Shown in pieces: positions 8,434 to 16,559 of a stretch of DNA of 64,000 nucleotides. The notes beneath the pieces are model-generated. The model had not been told where the DNA came from, made no database searches, and worked only from the letters and a program-made list of their open reading frames with translations. Where the stretch lies: positions 248,001-312,000 of the forward strand of contig NZ_JAPDDR010000003.1 of the NCBI RefSeq assembly GCF_025950095.1. Direction: 5' to 3'. Numbering within the stretch: the first letter of the stretch is position 1; every line of letters starts with the position of its first letter. Source of the stretch: Luteolibacter rhizosphaerae (GTDB lineage: Bacteria; Verrucomicrobiota; Verrucomicrobiia; Verrucomicrobiales; Akkermansiaceae). A program made the position numbers and the translations under genes.

Positions 8434-9369
8434 CTAAGCCACCCGGGGCATGGCGGCGCGCATGAAGGCGTCGTAACCGGCCTCTCCCATGTAGCGGGCC
8501 AGCACCGTGGCCGGGGCTTGGCGCAGGTCCACCAAGACCAAGGCGTCGAGCACATCGGAGAAGTCCGGGTCGACATTGAACTCCAGCAGGGTGGCATTCA
8601 GCTTGAGATACTGGCGCAGCAGAACCGGCACGCCCTTGTGATCGGGCTCGGCGGCGGCCACCGCGGCGGAGACTTCCTCGATCGACTGAAGACAAGGGCT
8701 GATGTCCGAGCCTTCGGGCAGACCGCCGTAAGGATGCAGCGGGCGGACCCAGCGGGAGATGGCCTCGTCCTGCTTCCGATCGCGCAGGAAACGCACGATG
8801 AGATCCTGAGAGGCGGCGGTATAATCGCTGGAGATGCTGACCGGCCCGAAGAGGCGCGCGTAGCGGGGGCGCTCTGCGACGAAGCGGCCGATGCCGCGCC
8901 AGAGCAAGGCAAGCGGATGGATCGATTTCTGATACTCCGGGGCGACGAAAGAGCGCCCGAGCTCCAAGGCCGGCCTGAGATAATCGAGGAAGGGCTGCTC
9001 GAAGTGGAAGAGCGTGGAGGTGTAGAGGGCACCCGGCCCGCCGGCGGCCAGTAGTACGTCGGTGCAGCCGAGACGGTAGCCACCGGCGACGCTACCTGCT
9101 TCCCGGTCCCAGAGGAAGAGATGCAGATAGCTAGCATCGAAGGGATCGAGATCGAGGGCCTTGCCGGTGCCTTCACCGACGGCGCGGAAGGCGACTTCGC
9201 GGAGCCGTCCGATCTCGTGCAGGACCGCGGGGATCTCCCATGCGGCGGCGAGGAAGACATCGAGCCGACCCTGCGAGGCGAGCGGCCCGCGCTTCATGAG
9301 CCCGGCGATTTCGCTCGCCAGTTCGGTGGGATCGGCAGCGGCAGCGATCGGTTGAAAACAAGAGTTCAT
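8434..9369 (-). CDS. GNAT N-acyltransferase, OlsB/hemolysin-like
   Basis: About 311 residues when started at MNSCFQPIAAA (ATG at 9369); the frame runs open to 9657 but would then overlap the upstream gene. It matches the N-acyltransferase group that adds a 3-hydroxyacyl chain from ACP to the alpha-amino group of ornithine or another amino acid. Visible features are LREVAFRAVGEGTGKALDLD, then DASYLHLFLWD, the core VAGGYRLG and ELGRSFVAPEYQKS, all typical of this family. It lies directly downstream of a lysophospholipid-acyltransferase-like gene on the same strand; the two together form the usual two-step route to an acyloxyacyl aminolipid. The head-group amino acid cannot be told. Confidence 0.8.
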   Translation of the reverse strand: MNSCFQPIAAAADPTELASEIAGLMKRGPLASQGRLDVFLAAAWEIPAVLHEIGRLREVAFRAVGEGTGKALDLDPFDASYLHLFLWDREAGSVAGGYRLGCTDVLLAAGGPGALYTSTLFHFEQPFLDYLRPALELGRSFVAPEYQKSIHPLALLWRGIGRFVAERPRYARLFGPVSISSDYTAASQDLIVRFLRDRKQDEAISRWVRPLHPYGGLPEGSDISPCLQSIEEVSAAVAAAEPDHKGVPVLLRQYLKLNATLLEFNVDPDFSDVLDALVLVDLRQAPATVLARYMGEAGYDAFMRAAMPRVA

Positions 9370-9523
9370 GGCTGAATCACATTCCAGCATGGTCGCCAGC
9401 GCCCGATTTCCCGAATCGAAGAAATCGGACGCTTCATCGGTGAAAACGATGAAAGCGAGACCGGCACGAGGGGTCGAATCTCCTGCGACAACATTCTCGT
9501 CACACGGGCGACGAGCGAAGTGC

Positions 9524-10324
9524 TCAGGCGTCGATCGCGAGAGTGGCCTGCCGGAGTTGTGCGGCGGCGGCAGCGGGATCCATTCCTGCCACGCTGGTCC
9601 GCTCCAGCCTGCGGGCCTTGCAAGGAACGATGCCACCGCGCATGGCGAGCAGGACACGCGGCAGGAGTGCGGTGCGCACCAGCGGATGAATTCCGCCCGC
9701 GAGGTGGAACCATGGCGGCGTCTTGCCGGGGAACTTCACCGCGACCAACTCCGCGCCGGTCTTGATAGCCAGCGAGGCGATGTGCGGGGACCACGGGCCT
9801 TCCTCCACCGCATGGCCTTTCCAATTCGCCACCTCCCCGGAAGGGAAGACGGCGAGCAAGCCACCACCGCGCAGGTGATCGAGGGAGCGCTTCAGGACGA
9901 TCGCGTTCTTCCGTGATGAACCCTCGGCTCCAAGAATGGATAGCGGCAGCATCGACTCGCCCAACACGGGGAGCTCGGCCGCCATTTCATTCGCCATGAG
10001 CAAGGTGTCCCGCCGATGGGCCATGCACAGCGCGCCCAAGGACAGGGCATCTGCACCTCCATAGGGATGATTCGCCATCACCACGACGGGGCCGGTGAGC
10101 GGAACCGCGGCCTCGAAATCCTCTGCCGCGAGTTGAAGGCCGAAGGCATCCAAGGCGTTGGCAAAGGGTTCACCATGAGCAGCGGCAGCCTGACCGAAGT
10201 CCCTGCGGACGCGCGTGAGTCCGAGCGCTGCATCCAGACAAGCGCGCAAGCTTCCGCGCCAGCCATCGCCATCGAGAAAGGGAAGAGCGGCGCGCAGGTC
10301 GAAGGGCTCGCGGGGCGACGGCAT
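9524..10324 (-). CDS. Lysophospholipid acyltransferase family protein, OlsA/PlsC-like
   Basis: A 266-residue acyltransferase. Motif I is present as NHPYGGADALS, the His-(x5)-Asp variant typical of hemolysin-associated acyltransferases, and a later block FPSGEVANW corresponds to the FPEGTR-type motif that binds the phosphate or acceptor. It likely adds the second, ester-linked acyl chain to the N-acyl amino acid made by the downstream GNAT enzyme. The gap to that gene is 154 bases on the same strand, so the pair is probably one transcript. The start at 10324 gives a short hydrophilic N-terminus before the first helix. Confidence 0.8.
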   Translation of the reverse strand: MPSPREPFDLRAALPFLDGDGWRGSLRACLDAALGLTRVRRDFGQAAAAHGEPFANALDAFGLQLAAEDFEAAVPLTGPVVVMANHPYGGADALSLGALCMAHRRDTLLMANEMAAELPVLGESMLPLSILGAEGSSRKNAIVLKRSLDHLRGGGLLAVFPSGEVANWKGHAVEEGPWSPHIASLAIKTGAELVAVKFPGKTPPWFHLAGGIHPLVRTALLPRVLLAMRGGIVPCKARRLERTSVAGMDPAAAAAQLRQATLAIDA

Positions 10325-10620
10325 ATCACGGAATCCACCGGAGCGGGGATGCGATCAAGCCCGCAATTGTAACGGGCCGGACCCCTCTACCGACGAGCCG
10401 GCAAAGCTTCCTGAGAACCTTTTGTAAGGGGGAGCTGTCATAGACCGGACGGTAAAGCTGCCATGACAGGAGCATTTCAGGTACTCCACTTTCGCATTGT
10501 TGGCGCGGAGCCTTCGCCATTCTTGGGGGCTTAACCCAAATCGCGCCGCGGACAGTCCCGGCCCGACCCCTCGTCTTGTGGCGTCGCAGAGCCGACGCCT
10601 TGACCCTCCACCGCAAACCC
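10325..10620. other. Divergent intergenic region
   Basis: About 296 bases lie between the divergent acyltransferase and the beta-strand-repeat protein. The only structure I see is a 7-bp inverted repeat, CTGTCAT at 10435-10441 and ATGACAG at 10463-10469. No open frame of convincing quality and no clear promoter or riboswitch was found. Confidence 0.4.
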
Positions 10621-13600
10621 ATGAAACCGATATCTCCGAAGTTACGTATTTATCTTGTCGGAGCGTTCCTGAGCCCTATGGGGCTGCAGGCGGCGCAGCT
10701 CGCTTATGAAGGATTCGATTATCCCACCGGCACGGGAAACCTGACCGGGCAGACCGGCGGCTACGGCTGGGGTGGAGCGTGGCAGACCGTGAACAATGGC
10801 AGCGTGGATCTCGTTGCGGGCAGCCTTGCCGCTGGAGGCAGTGCTCCCGCCGGCTTCGATGCCTTGTCCGCGGGCAACAACGCGTTCCTGCCGAATGGGC
10901 GGCGCGTGGGGCGCAAGATCGACACCAGCACCACCGGGGCTTTCGGCGTGGCAGGCTACCGCGATGCCAATGGCCGGATCGGTGCGGACGGGAAGACGAT
11001 CTACATCAGCTTCACGCAGCAGCCGAACGGTACGGCGTCCTACTACGAGTTCGAGTTCCACCGCGGTGACTTGGGCGACCCAGGACGTATCGCCGGTATC
11101 GGCAACGACCAAGGCGGCGACAACGTGCACCTGCGGGCGCCGAACAACACGCACAGCCTGATCGGCGCGGGAAATACCAACGTGAACTTTTACGTGGTCC
11201 GCATCGATTTCAAAGCGGGCAACGACGATGTCTACGTCTATCGCAATCCCACCTCGCTGACCGAGCCCGGCGTGCCCACGCTTACGAAGCTGGCAGCCGC
11301 GGACATGTCCTTCGACGGGATTTCCTTCGGTGCCTTCGTGGGTGGCGGCCGCACCGTCTCACACGACGAAGTGCGCCTCGGTGATAGCTGGGCGGATGTG
11401 ACGGTGCCTCCGGTGGCACAGCCCGCCTTCGCCACGCAGCCGCACCCGACGACGAGCTTCACGGGTGGCACGGTGGTGCTGAACGCCCGCGCAAGCGGCA
11501 ACCCGCTCCCGACCTATCAGTGGTACAAGGGTTCCAACCCGATCTCCGGGCAGACGGGTGCCAGCCTCACGCTGGGCAATGTCCAAACCGGCGATGCGGG
11601 CGCTTATCATGTGGTGGCGACCAACTCGCAGGGTTCCGCAAGCTCCAGCAACGCGCAGGTCAATGTGCTCAACGCGCCGGCAGGCCTGCTCGCCTATGAG
11701 GGCTTCGACTACGCTCCGGGTGCGGGCAACCTGACCGGCAAGACCGGCGGACTCGGCTGGGGCGCGGCATGGACGAACGTGAACGGAGCCGGCGGCACGA
11801 CGCTCAGCGGCAACCTCGCCGCGGGAACCAATGCCCCGAACGGCTTCGATGCCCAATCGCTCGGCAACAGCGCCTTCATGGCGAACGCGCAGCGGGAAGG
11901 GCGCTCGCTCGATACCTCGCCGGGCGGACGTTTCGGCGCGGCGGGCTACCTCGATGGCAGCGGCCGGATCGGTGCGGACGGCAAGACGATTTACCTGAGC
12001 TTCCTGCAGCAGCCGGACGGCACGACCAAGTTCTACGAGTTCGAGTTCCACCGCGATAACCTGGGCGATCCGGGCCGGATCGGCGGCGTGGGCAACGACA
12101 CGAACAATCCCACCGTGGCGCTGCGCACGGGTGGCCTGCAAACCTTGATCGGACCGGCGAGCACGGGCGTGAACCTCTACGTGGTCCGGATCGACTTCAA
12201 ACCGGGCAACGACGACGTCTACGTCTATCAGAATCCGATCTCGGCCACGGAGCCGGGCACGCCGACGCTGACGATGCTGTCGGCTTCGGACATGTCCTTC
12301 AACGGCCTCTCGATGGCCGCCTTCGACAACGGCCGCACCGTGAGGCACGACGAGATCCGGGTGGGCCAGAACTGGTCGGACGTGATCTTCGGCACGAGCC
12401 GCCGCGAGCTGGTCTGGGTGGGCAATGGCACGACCAACCTCTGGAACCTGAGCGCGTTGAACTGGAACGCAGGCTCCGGCCCGACCGCCTTCGTGGACGG
12501 TGATCCGGTGACCTTCGACGACACGGGTTCCAACACGCCGGCCGTCAGTGTCCCGGCGAACGTGGCCACCTCTCACGTCACCGTCTCCAACGATACCAAG
12601 AACTACACCATCGGCGGTGCCGGCTCGGTGCTTTCCTCCGGCGGGCTGCTGAAGTCCGGCACGGGATCGCTGACCCTGAGCGGCACGACGAACATCGGCT
12701 CCGCGATCAGCATGCGGGATGGCAGCCTGATCCTGAGCGGCACGGCGACCGTGGGCGGCGAGCTGGATATCGAGTTCGGCGATGTAACCTTGAGTGGCAC
12801 GAACACCTTCACTGGTAACCTCACCTCCGCGGGCGGCGGTAACGTGGTGCTGAGCGGCACGAACACCTTCGCGGGTCTGGCCGCCACGAGCACGAACTTC
12901 ACCGTCACCGGGGCCACGACCATCAATGGCACGGGCGGCACGGCGGTCTGGATCGGCAATTTGGGCGGTGCGGATTCCCTGCTGACGATGGAAGCGGGCG
13001 GATCGCTGACCATGAGCGGCAGCTTCAACGATGCTTGGGTCATCGGTCGCGATGGCGGCAGCGGCCGCGTAGTCCAGAACGGCGGCACCATCACCTACAA
13101 TCCTACCAACCGGGATGTGGCGTTCATCGGTGCCAGCTTGAACAACCCGGCCACCATCGCTTCCTACGAGCTGAACGCAGGCACGCTGGAAATGACCGGC
13201 AAGCGGCTGGGCATGGCGATCGGAGCGATCACTGCGACGCTCGATCAGAACGGCGGCACCATCAACATCCGCCAGCTGGATCTGGGTGCGAACTCCACCA
13301 CCGGCACAGGCATCTACAACCTCGTGGGCGGTGTGATGAACATCGGCGCGGGCGGGATCACCTCGAACAGCGGGCTCTATCAACTCAACCTCGGCACCGG
13401 CACCATCGGCGCCACCGAGAACTGGGCGTCCACGCTGATCCTCAACTTGAGCGGTACCACCACCTTCGCCACCGGCGCGAACAAGGTGACACTCTCCGGT
13501 GGACTCGACGGTAGCGGCAACCTGGTGAAAACCGGCAGCGGAACGCTGATCCTGAGCGGCTTCAACACCTACACCGGTACCACCACGGTGAGCGCCGGCA

Positions 13601-14436
13601 CGCTCGGCGGTCTGGGAACCAGCGATCAGTCAACACTCACCGTCGCCTCGGGAGCCACGCTGGCACCGGGAGACGGAGAGGTGGCCACCTTCTACAGCGG
13701 AGGCAGCGTCACCCTCGCAAGCGGCTCCACGCTGGCCCTCAAGATCGACAGCACCAGCGGCTTCTCCGACCAGCTCAGCACCACCGCCCCGCTCAACATC
13801 AGCGGCGCGACCCTGAGCCTGTCCGAAGTGGGACTCGGCATCATCCCCGCCGGCGAGCAACTGATCATCATCGACAACACCGGCACCACCCGCACCGGCA
13901 CCTTCGCCGGATTGCCGCAAGGCGCATCGATCAATGCGGGACCGAATAGCTTCACCATCAGCTATTCGAATGCCTCACAAGTGGTGCTCACCTCCACGAC
14001 CGTCGAAACCCCGTATCAGGCCTGGGCTACAAGCAAGGGTTTGGACGGATCGCCGGGGAAGGAAGCCGGCTTCGACAACGATCCGGACAAGGACGGAATC
14101 TCGAACGGCCTGGAGTGGGTGCTCGGCGGCGATCCGCTGCTCGCGGATGGCAGCGCGCTGATCGCCTCCAGCGGCAGCACCGCGAACGGTCTGACCCTGA
14201 GCTTCAAGCGTGAGGAAGCCTCTCTCGGCAATGTTACCCTTACCCTCGAGTGGGATACCGACCTCGGCGGAACTTGGACTTCCGTACCGATCACCCAAAC
14301 CGGCGGCGCCCAAGCCAACGGCGTGAGCGTGACCGTGAACCAGACGGCCACGCCGGATGAGATCACGGTGACCATTCCCGCGTCGAACGCGGTGAACGGT
14401 CACCTGTTTGCCCGCCTCCGTGCCTCGACGCCCTAA
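10621..14436 (+). CDS. Large secreted autotransporter-associated beta-strand-repeat protein with duplicated N-terminal domain
   Basis: A protein of about 1271 residues. The ATG at 10621 gives a basic N-terminus and signal-like helix (IYLVGAFLSPMGLQA); the frame is open to 10576 but those residues are not signal-like. Residues 27-265 and 354-590 are a direct duplication, each opening LAYEGFDY and containing GRIGADGKTIY and YEFEFHR, probably a jelly-roll/LamG-like fold. Between them (about 267-350) is an Ig-like domain with TYQWYKG and GAYHVVATN. Residues 594-1006 are Gly/Thr/Ser-rich beta-helix repeats including GSGTLILSGFNTYTGTTTV, the autotransporter-associated repeat. A tail with DNDPDKDGISNGLEW resembles a calcium-binding region common in Verrucomicrobia surface proteins. 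No outer-membrane barrel or PEP-CTERM signal is visible, so the anchor is unknown. Confidence 0.85.
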   Translation: MKPISPKLRIYLVGAFLSPMGLQAAQLAYEGFDYPTGTGNLTGQTGGYGWGGAWQTVNNGSVDLVAGSLAAGGSAPAGFDALSAGNNAFLPNGRRVGRKIDTSTTGAFGVAGYRDANGRIGADGKTIYISFTQQPNGTASYYEFEFHRGDLGDPGRIAGIGNDQGGDNVHLRAPNNTHSLIGAGNTNVNFYVVRIDFKAGNDDVYVYRNPTSLTEPGVPTLTKLAAADMSFDGISFGAFVGGGRTVSHDEVRLGDSWADVTVPPVAQPAFATQPHPTTSFTGGTVVLNARASGNPLPTYQWYKGSNPISGQTGASLTLGNVQTGDAGAYHVVATNSQGSASSSNAQVNVLNAPAGLLAYEGFDYAPGAGNLTGKTGGLGWGAAWTNVNGAGGTTLSGNLAAGTNAPNGFDAQSLGNSAFMANAQREGRSLDTSPGGRFGAAGYLDGSGRIGADGKTIYLSFLQQPDGTTKFYEFEFHRDNLGDPGRIGGVGNDTNNPTVALRTGGLQTLIGPASTGVNLYVVRIDFKPGNDDVYVYQNPISATEPGTPTLTMLSASDMSFNGLSMAAFDNGRTVRHDEIRVGQNWSDVIFGTSRRELVWVGNGTTNLWNLSALNWNAGSGPTAFVDGDPVTFDDTGSNTPAVSVPANVATSHVTVSNDTKNYTIGGAGSVLSSGGLLKSGTGSLTLSGTTNIGSAISMRDGSLILSGTATVGGELDIEFGDVTLSGTNTFTGNLTSAGGGNVVLSGTNTFAGLAATSTNFTVTGATTINGTGGTAVWIGNLGGADSLLTMEAGGSLTMSGSFNDAWVIGRDGGSGRVVQNGGTITYNPTNRDVAFIGASLNNPATIASYELNAGTLEMTGKRLGMAIGAITATLDQNGGTINIRQLDLGANSTTGTGIYNLVGGVMNIGAGGITSNSGLYQLNLGTGTIGATENWASTLILNLSGTTTFATGANKVTLSGGLDGSGNLVKTGSGTLILSGFNTYTGTTTVSAGTLGGLGTSDQSTLTVASGATLAPGDGEVATFYSGGSVTLASGSTLALKIDSTSGFSDQLSTTAPLNISGATLSLSEVGLGIIPAGEQLIIIDNTGTTRTGTFAGLPQGASINAGPNSFTISYSNASQVVLTSTTVETPYQAWATSKGLDGSPGKEAGFDNDPDKDGISNGLEWVLGGDPLLADGSALIASSGSTANGLTLSFKREEASLGNVTLTLEWDTDLGGTWTSVPITQTGGAQANGVSVTVNQTATPDEITVTIPASNAVNGHLFARLRASTP

Positions 14437-14464
14437 GGGCTCAAGGCCAGAGCAGCAGCATAGT

Positions 14465-14504
14465 ATCCGGGGTGGCGATGGGTTCCGTCACCCCGGATTT
14501 TTTT
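14465..14504 (+). terminator. Rho-independent terminator after the beta-strand-repeat gene
   Basis: A 10-bp perfect stem, ATCCGGGGTG with CACCCCGGAT, and a 14-base loop are followed by a T run of about six, 28 bases past the stop. The T run is only on the plus side. Confidence 0.85.
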
Positions 14505-14519
14505 GCCCGGTAGCAAGGC

Positions 14520-14924
14520 TCAGGCCTTGCCTTGCTGGCTCTTGAGCAGGTCGCGGATCTCCGCGAGGAGTTTCACATCGGCCGGGAGCTCGGTTGGTCC
14601 CGCGGGAGCGACCGGTGCTTCGAAGCGCTTCTTGGCGGTCGTGTAGGCTTTCACCACCAGGAACAGGGCGAAGCCGACGATGACGAGGCTGATGAAGGAA
14701 TTGATGAGCGGACCCAGATCGATCAGCTTCTCTTTTCCGTCGATCATCTTCTTCGCGACCGGAACCGCGCCCACTTCGGTCGTTCCCGTGCCAAATGTGA
14801 TGGCGGAGAGGAGGAGCTCGGTGAAGGAGGTGACCACCTTGCCGAAGGAGGCGCCGATGATAACACCGACGGCGAGGTCCAGCATGTTACCCTTGAGGAT
14901 GAAGTCTCTGAATTCTTTGATCAT
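14520..14924 (-). CDS. mscL: Large-conductance mechanosensitive channel
   Basis: A 134-residue protein, the normal MscL size, that opens under membrane tension and releases osmolytes. The ATG at 14924 gives MIKEFRDFILKGN, the conserved amphipathic N-terminus, followed by MLDLAVGVIIGASFGKVV, the pore-lining helix. The periplasmic loop carries KKMIDGKEKLIDLGP, then a second membrane helix (FISLVIVGFALFLVVKA). The C-terminal LLAEIRDLLKSQ is the conserved cytoplasmic helical bundle. The frame is open to 14981, but the extra 19 residues are not part of the family. It lies downstream of alr on the same strand, 136 bases away. Confidence 0.95.
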   Translation of the reverse strand: MIKEFRDFILKGNMLDLAVGVIIGASFGKVVTSFTELLLSAITFGTGTTEVGAVPVAKKMIDGKEKLIDLGPLINSFISLVIVGFALFLVVKAYTTAKKRFEAPVAPAGPTELPADVKLLAEIRDLLKSQQGKA

Positions 14925-14997
14925 GGCGACAGTTGATAGGAGTTGCCCTGCCAGCGAAGCACACCCTCTAACATGCGGCAATCCCGTTTTGCCAAAG

Positions 14998-15020
14998 GGT
15001 ACCGGGCATTGCCCGATACC
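14998..15020 (-). terminator. Possible weak terminator after alr
   Basis: An 11-bp imperfect stem with one mismatch (GGTACCGGGCA and TGCCCGATACC) and a one-base loop sits about 40 bases past the alr stop. Only a short T tract follows on the minus strand, so termination here is uncertain. Confidence 0.3.
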
Positions 15021-15060
15021 GGATAGTCGCGGCTCCTGAAGATTGCCTAACGCAATCCAC

Positions 15061-16158
15061 TCAAGCGTAGACCCTCACCACGCGGGGAGTGATGCCGGTG
15101 AGGATCTCCCAAGCGATCGTGTCCGCCTTGGCCGCGACTTCATCGACACGGATGTTCGGGCCGAACATTTCGACTTCGTCACCTTCGGCGACCTCGCTGT
15201 CGGTCACATCGACCATGATCTGGTCCATGGTCACGCGGCCGATGAGCGGGTAACGCTTGCCGCGGATGAAGGCCTCGGCCCCGTGGCCGGAGACATGGCG
15301 CGGGTAGCCATCGCCATACCCGATGCCGACGGTTGCGACGCGAGTCGGCTTGGTGGTGACGAAGGTCTTGCCGTAGGAGACGCCGTGTCCGGCGGGCAGC
15401 GTGCGGACAAGGGTCACGCGAGACTTGAGGCTCATCACGTTCTTGAGCGCGATTGAATGGCCCGGCAGCGGGCAGATCCCGTAGAGCATGAGCCCGGGGC
15501 GGGCGAGATTGCAGGACTCGCGCTCGTAGCCGAGCAGGCCGGCGCTGTTCGAGAGGTGTCGCCAGACGAAGCGCTCCGGGCCGCCCAAGGAGGCGAGGAT
15601 CGCGGCGTATTTCGCCATTTGCTTGCGGGTGAATTCCTCGTCTTCATCGGCGGAGGAGAGATGTGAACCGATGCCTTCGATCTCCAGATTCGGCATGCCC
15701 TCAAGCTGTTGCAGGATCTCCGGCAGACCTTCCGCGACGAAGCCGCCGCGGCCCATGCCGGTGTCCACGGAGAGATGCACCTTCAGCCGGGAGCCGTGGG
15801 CGCGGGCGAGGTCGTCGAAATGGCGGGCCTCATCCAGCGAAGAGATGCAGGGTGTCCAATCGCGGGCGACGATCTCCGCACGTTCCTCCGACCAGGTGGC
15901 GCCGAGGAGGTAGATGCGGGTGCTGACCCCGGCATCCGCGATGCGCCGGGCCTCGCCGACATTGGCCACGCCGAAGAAGGCGATATCTTCCGCTGCCAAG
16001 GCGGTGGCGACTTGTTCCAGACCGTGTCCGTAAGCTCCGGCCTTCACCACGGCCATCACTTGGCAGCCGGCGGCATCGCGGGCGGCGCGCAGATTGTGAC
16101 GCAGGGCGGACACATCGATCTCCGCCCAGGCGCGGGGCGGTGAGGCAAGCGGGTTCAC
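15061..16158 (-). CDS. alr: Alanine racemase
   Basis: A 365-residue PLP enzyme, the normal family length, that makes D-alanine for peptidoglycan. The PLP-binding Lys is in AVVKAGAYGHG (about residue 39), and the second catalytic base, Tyr, is in HGVSYGKTF. HLSVDTGMGRGGF, RPGLMLYGICPL and IGYGDGYPR are further conserved blocks of the TIM-barrel and C-terminal domains. The start at 16158 is followed quickly by the conserved RAWAEIDVSALRHNL. It lies 47 bases downstream of the small membrane protein gene on the same strand and may be part of its transcript. Confidence 0.95.
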   Translation of the reverse strand: MNPLASPPRAWAEIDVSALRHNLRAARDAAGCQVMAVVKAGAYGHGLEQVATALAAEDIAFFGVANVGEARRIADAGVSTRIYLLGATWSEERAEIVARDWTPCISSLDEARHFDDLARAHGSRLKVHLSVDTGMGRGGFVAEGLPEILQQLEGMPNLEIEGIGSHLSSADEDEEFTRKQMAKYAAILASLGGPERFVWRHLSNSAGLLGYERESCNLARPGLMLYGICPLPGHSIALKNVMSLKSRVTLVRTLPAGHGVSYGKTFVTTKPTRVATVGIGYGDGYPRHVSGHGAEAFIRGKRYPLIGRVTMDQIMVDVTDSEVAEGDEVEMFGPNIRVDEVAAKADTIAWEILTGITPRVVRVYA

Positions 16159-16205
16159 GGCGGGGAGGAAAGCCGCGCTTCAGGGGAGGGGCAAGTGCTG
16201 CTTTT

Positions 16206-16553
16206 TCAAACGATGAAAGGAAACAGGATGACGCAGGTCACCGCTGGAGCCAAAATGACTTGGAGAAGCAAAAAGCGGACCGTCATTTCCGCCCAGAGGA
16301 TAGGACGGCGATCTGACGGAGCATCATAAGTCAGCACTCCAGCCGCAAAGATACAGCAGCCGATCAGGGTCAGAATGAAGGTCCCAACCGTTCCCCAAGT
16401 CGCCCAGCTTCCCGCATGACCTTTCGGAAGGATCCCGAAATCGAAAAGGCAAAAGAGCCCGAACAAGGCCATGCCGGGAACCGAGAGTGAGATCGCTATG
16501 ATCCACCACTGTGCCGTCGGAACCCGGTTGCTTTCGGACTCGTGAGGCTCCAT
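16206..16553 (-). CDS. Small membrane protein of unknown function
   Basis: A 115-residue protein with three predicted membrane segments (IIAISLSVPGMALFGLFCLF, then WGTVGTFILTLIGCCIFAA, then LLLQVILAPAVTCVILF). It begins only 6 bases after the stop of the halogenase-like gene, so it is probably translated from the same message. The arrangement of segments and the RRPILWAEMTVRF stretch before the last helix resemble the protein at 6473-6838, suggesting one loosely conserved family. No function can be assigned. Confidence 0.6.
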   Translation of the reverse strand: MEPHESESNRVPTAQWWIIAISLSVPGMALFGLFCLFDFGILPKGHAGSWATWGTVGTFILTLIGCCIFAAGVLTYDAPSDRRPILWAEMTVRFLLLQVILAPAVTCVILFPFIV

Positions 16554-16559
16554 GGAACT

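Noticed and set aside
11359-13383. A 674-codon minus-strand frame inside the beta-strand-repeat gene
   Set aside because: Antisense shadow of a repeat-rich coding region; no start context or domain.
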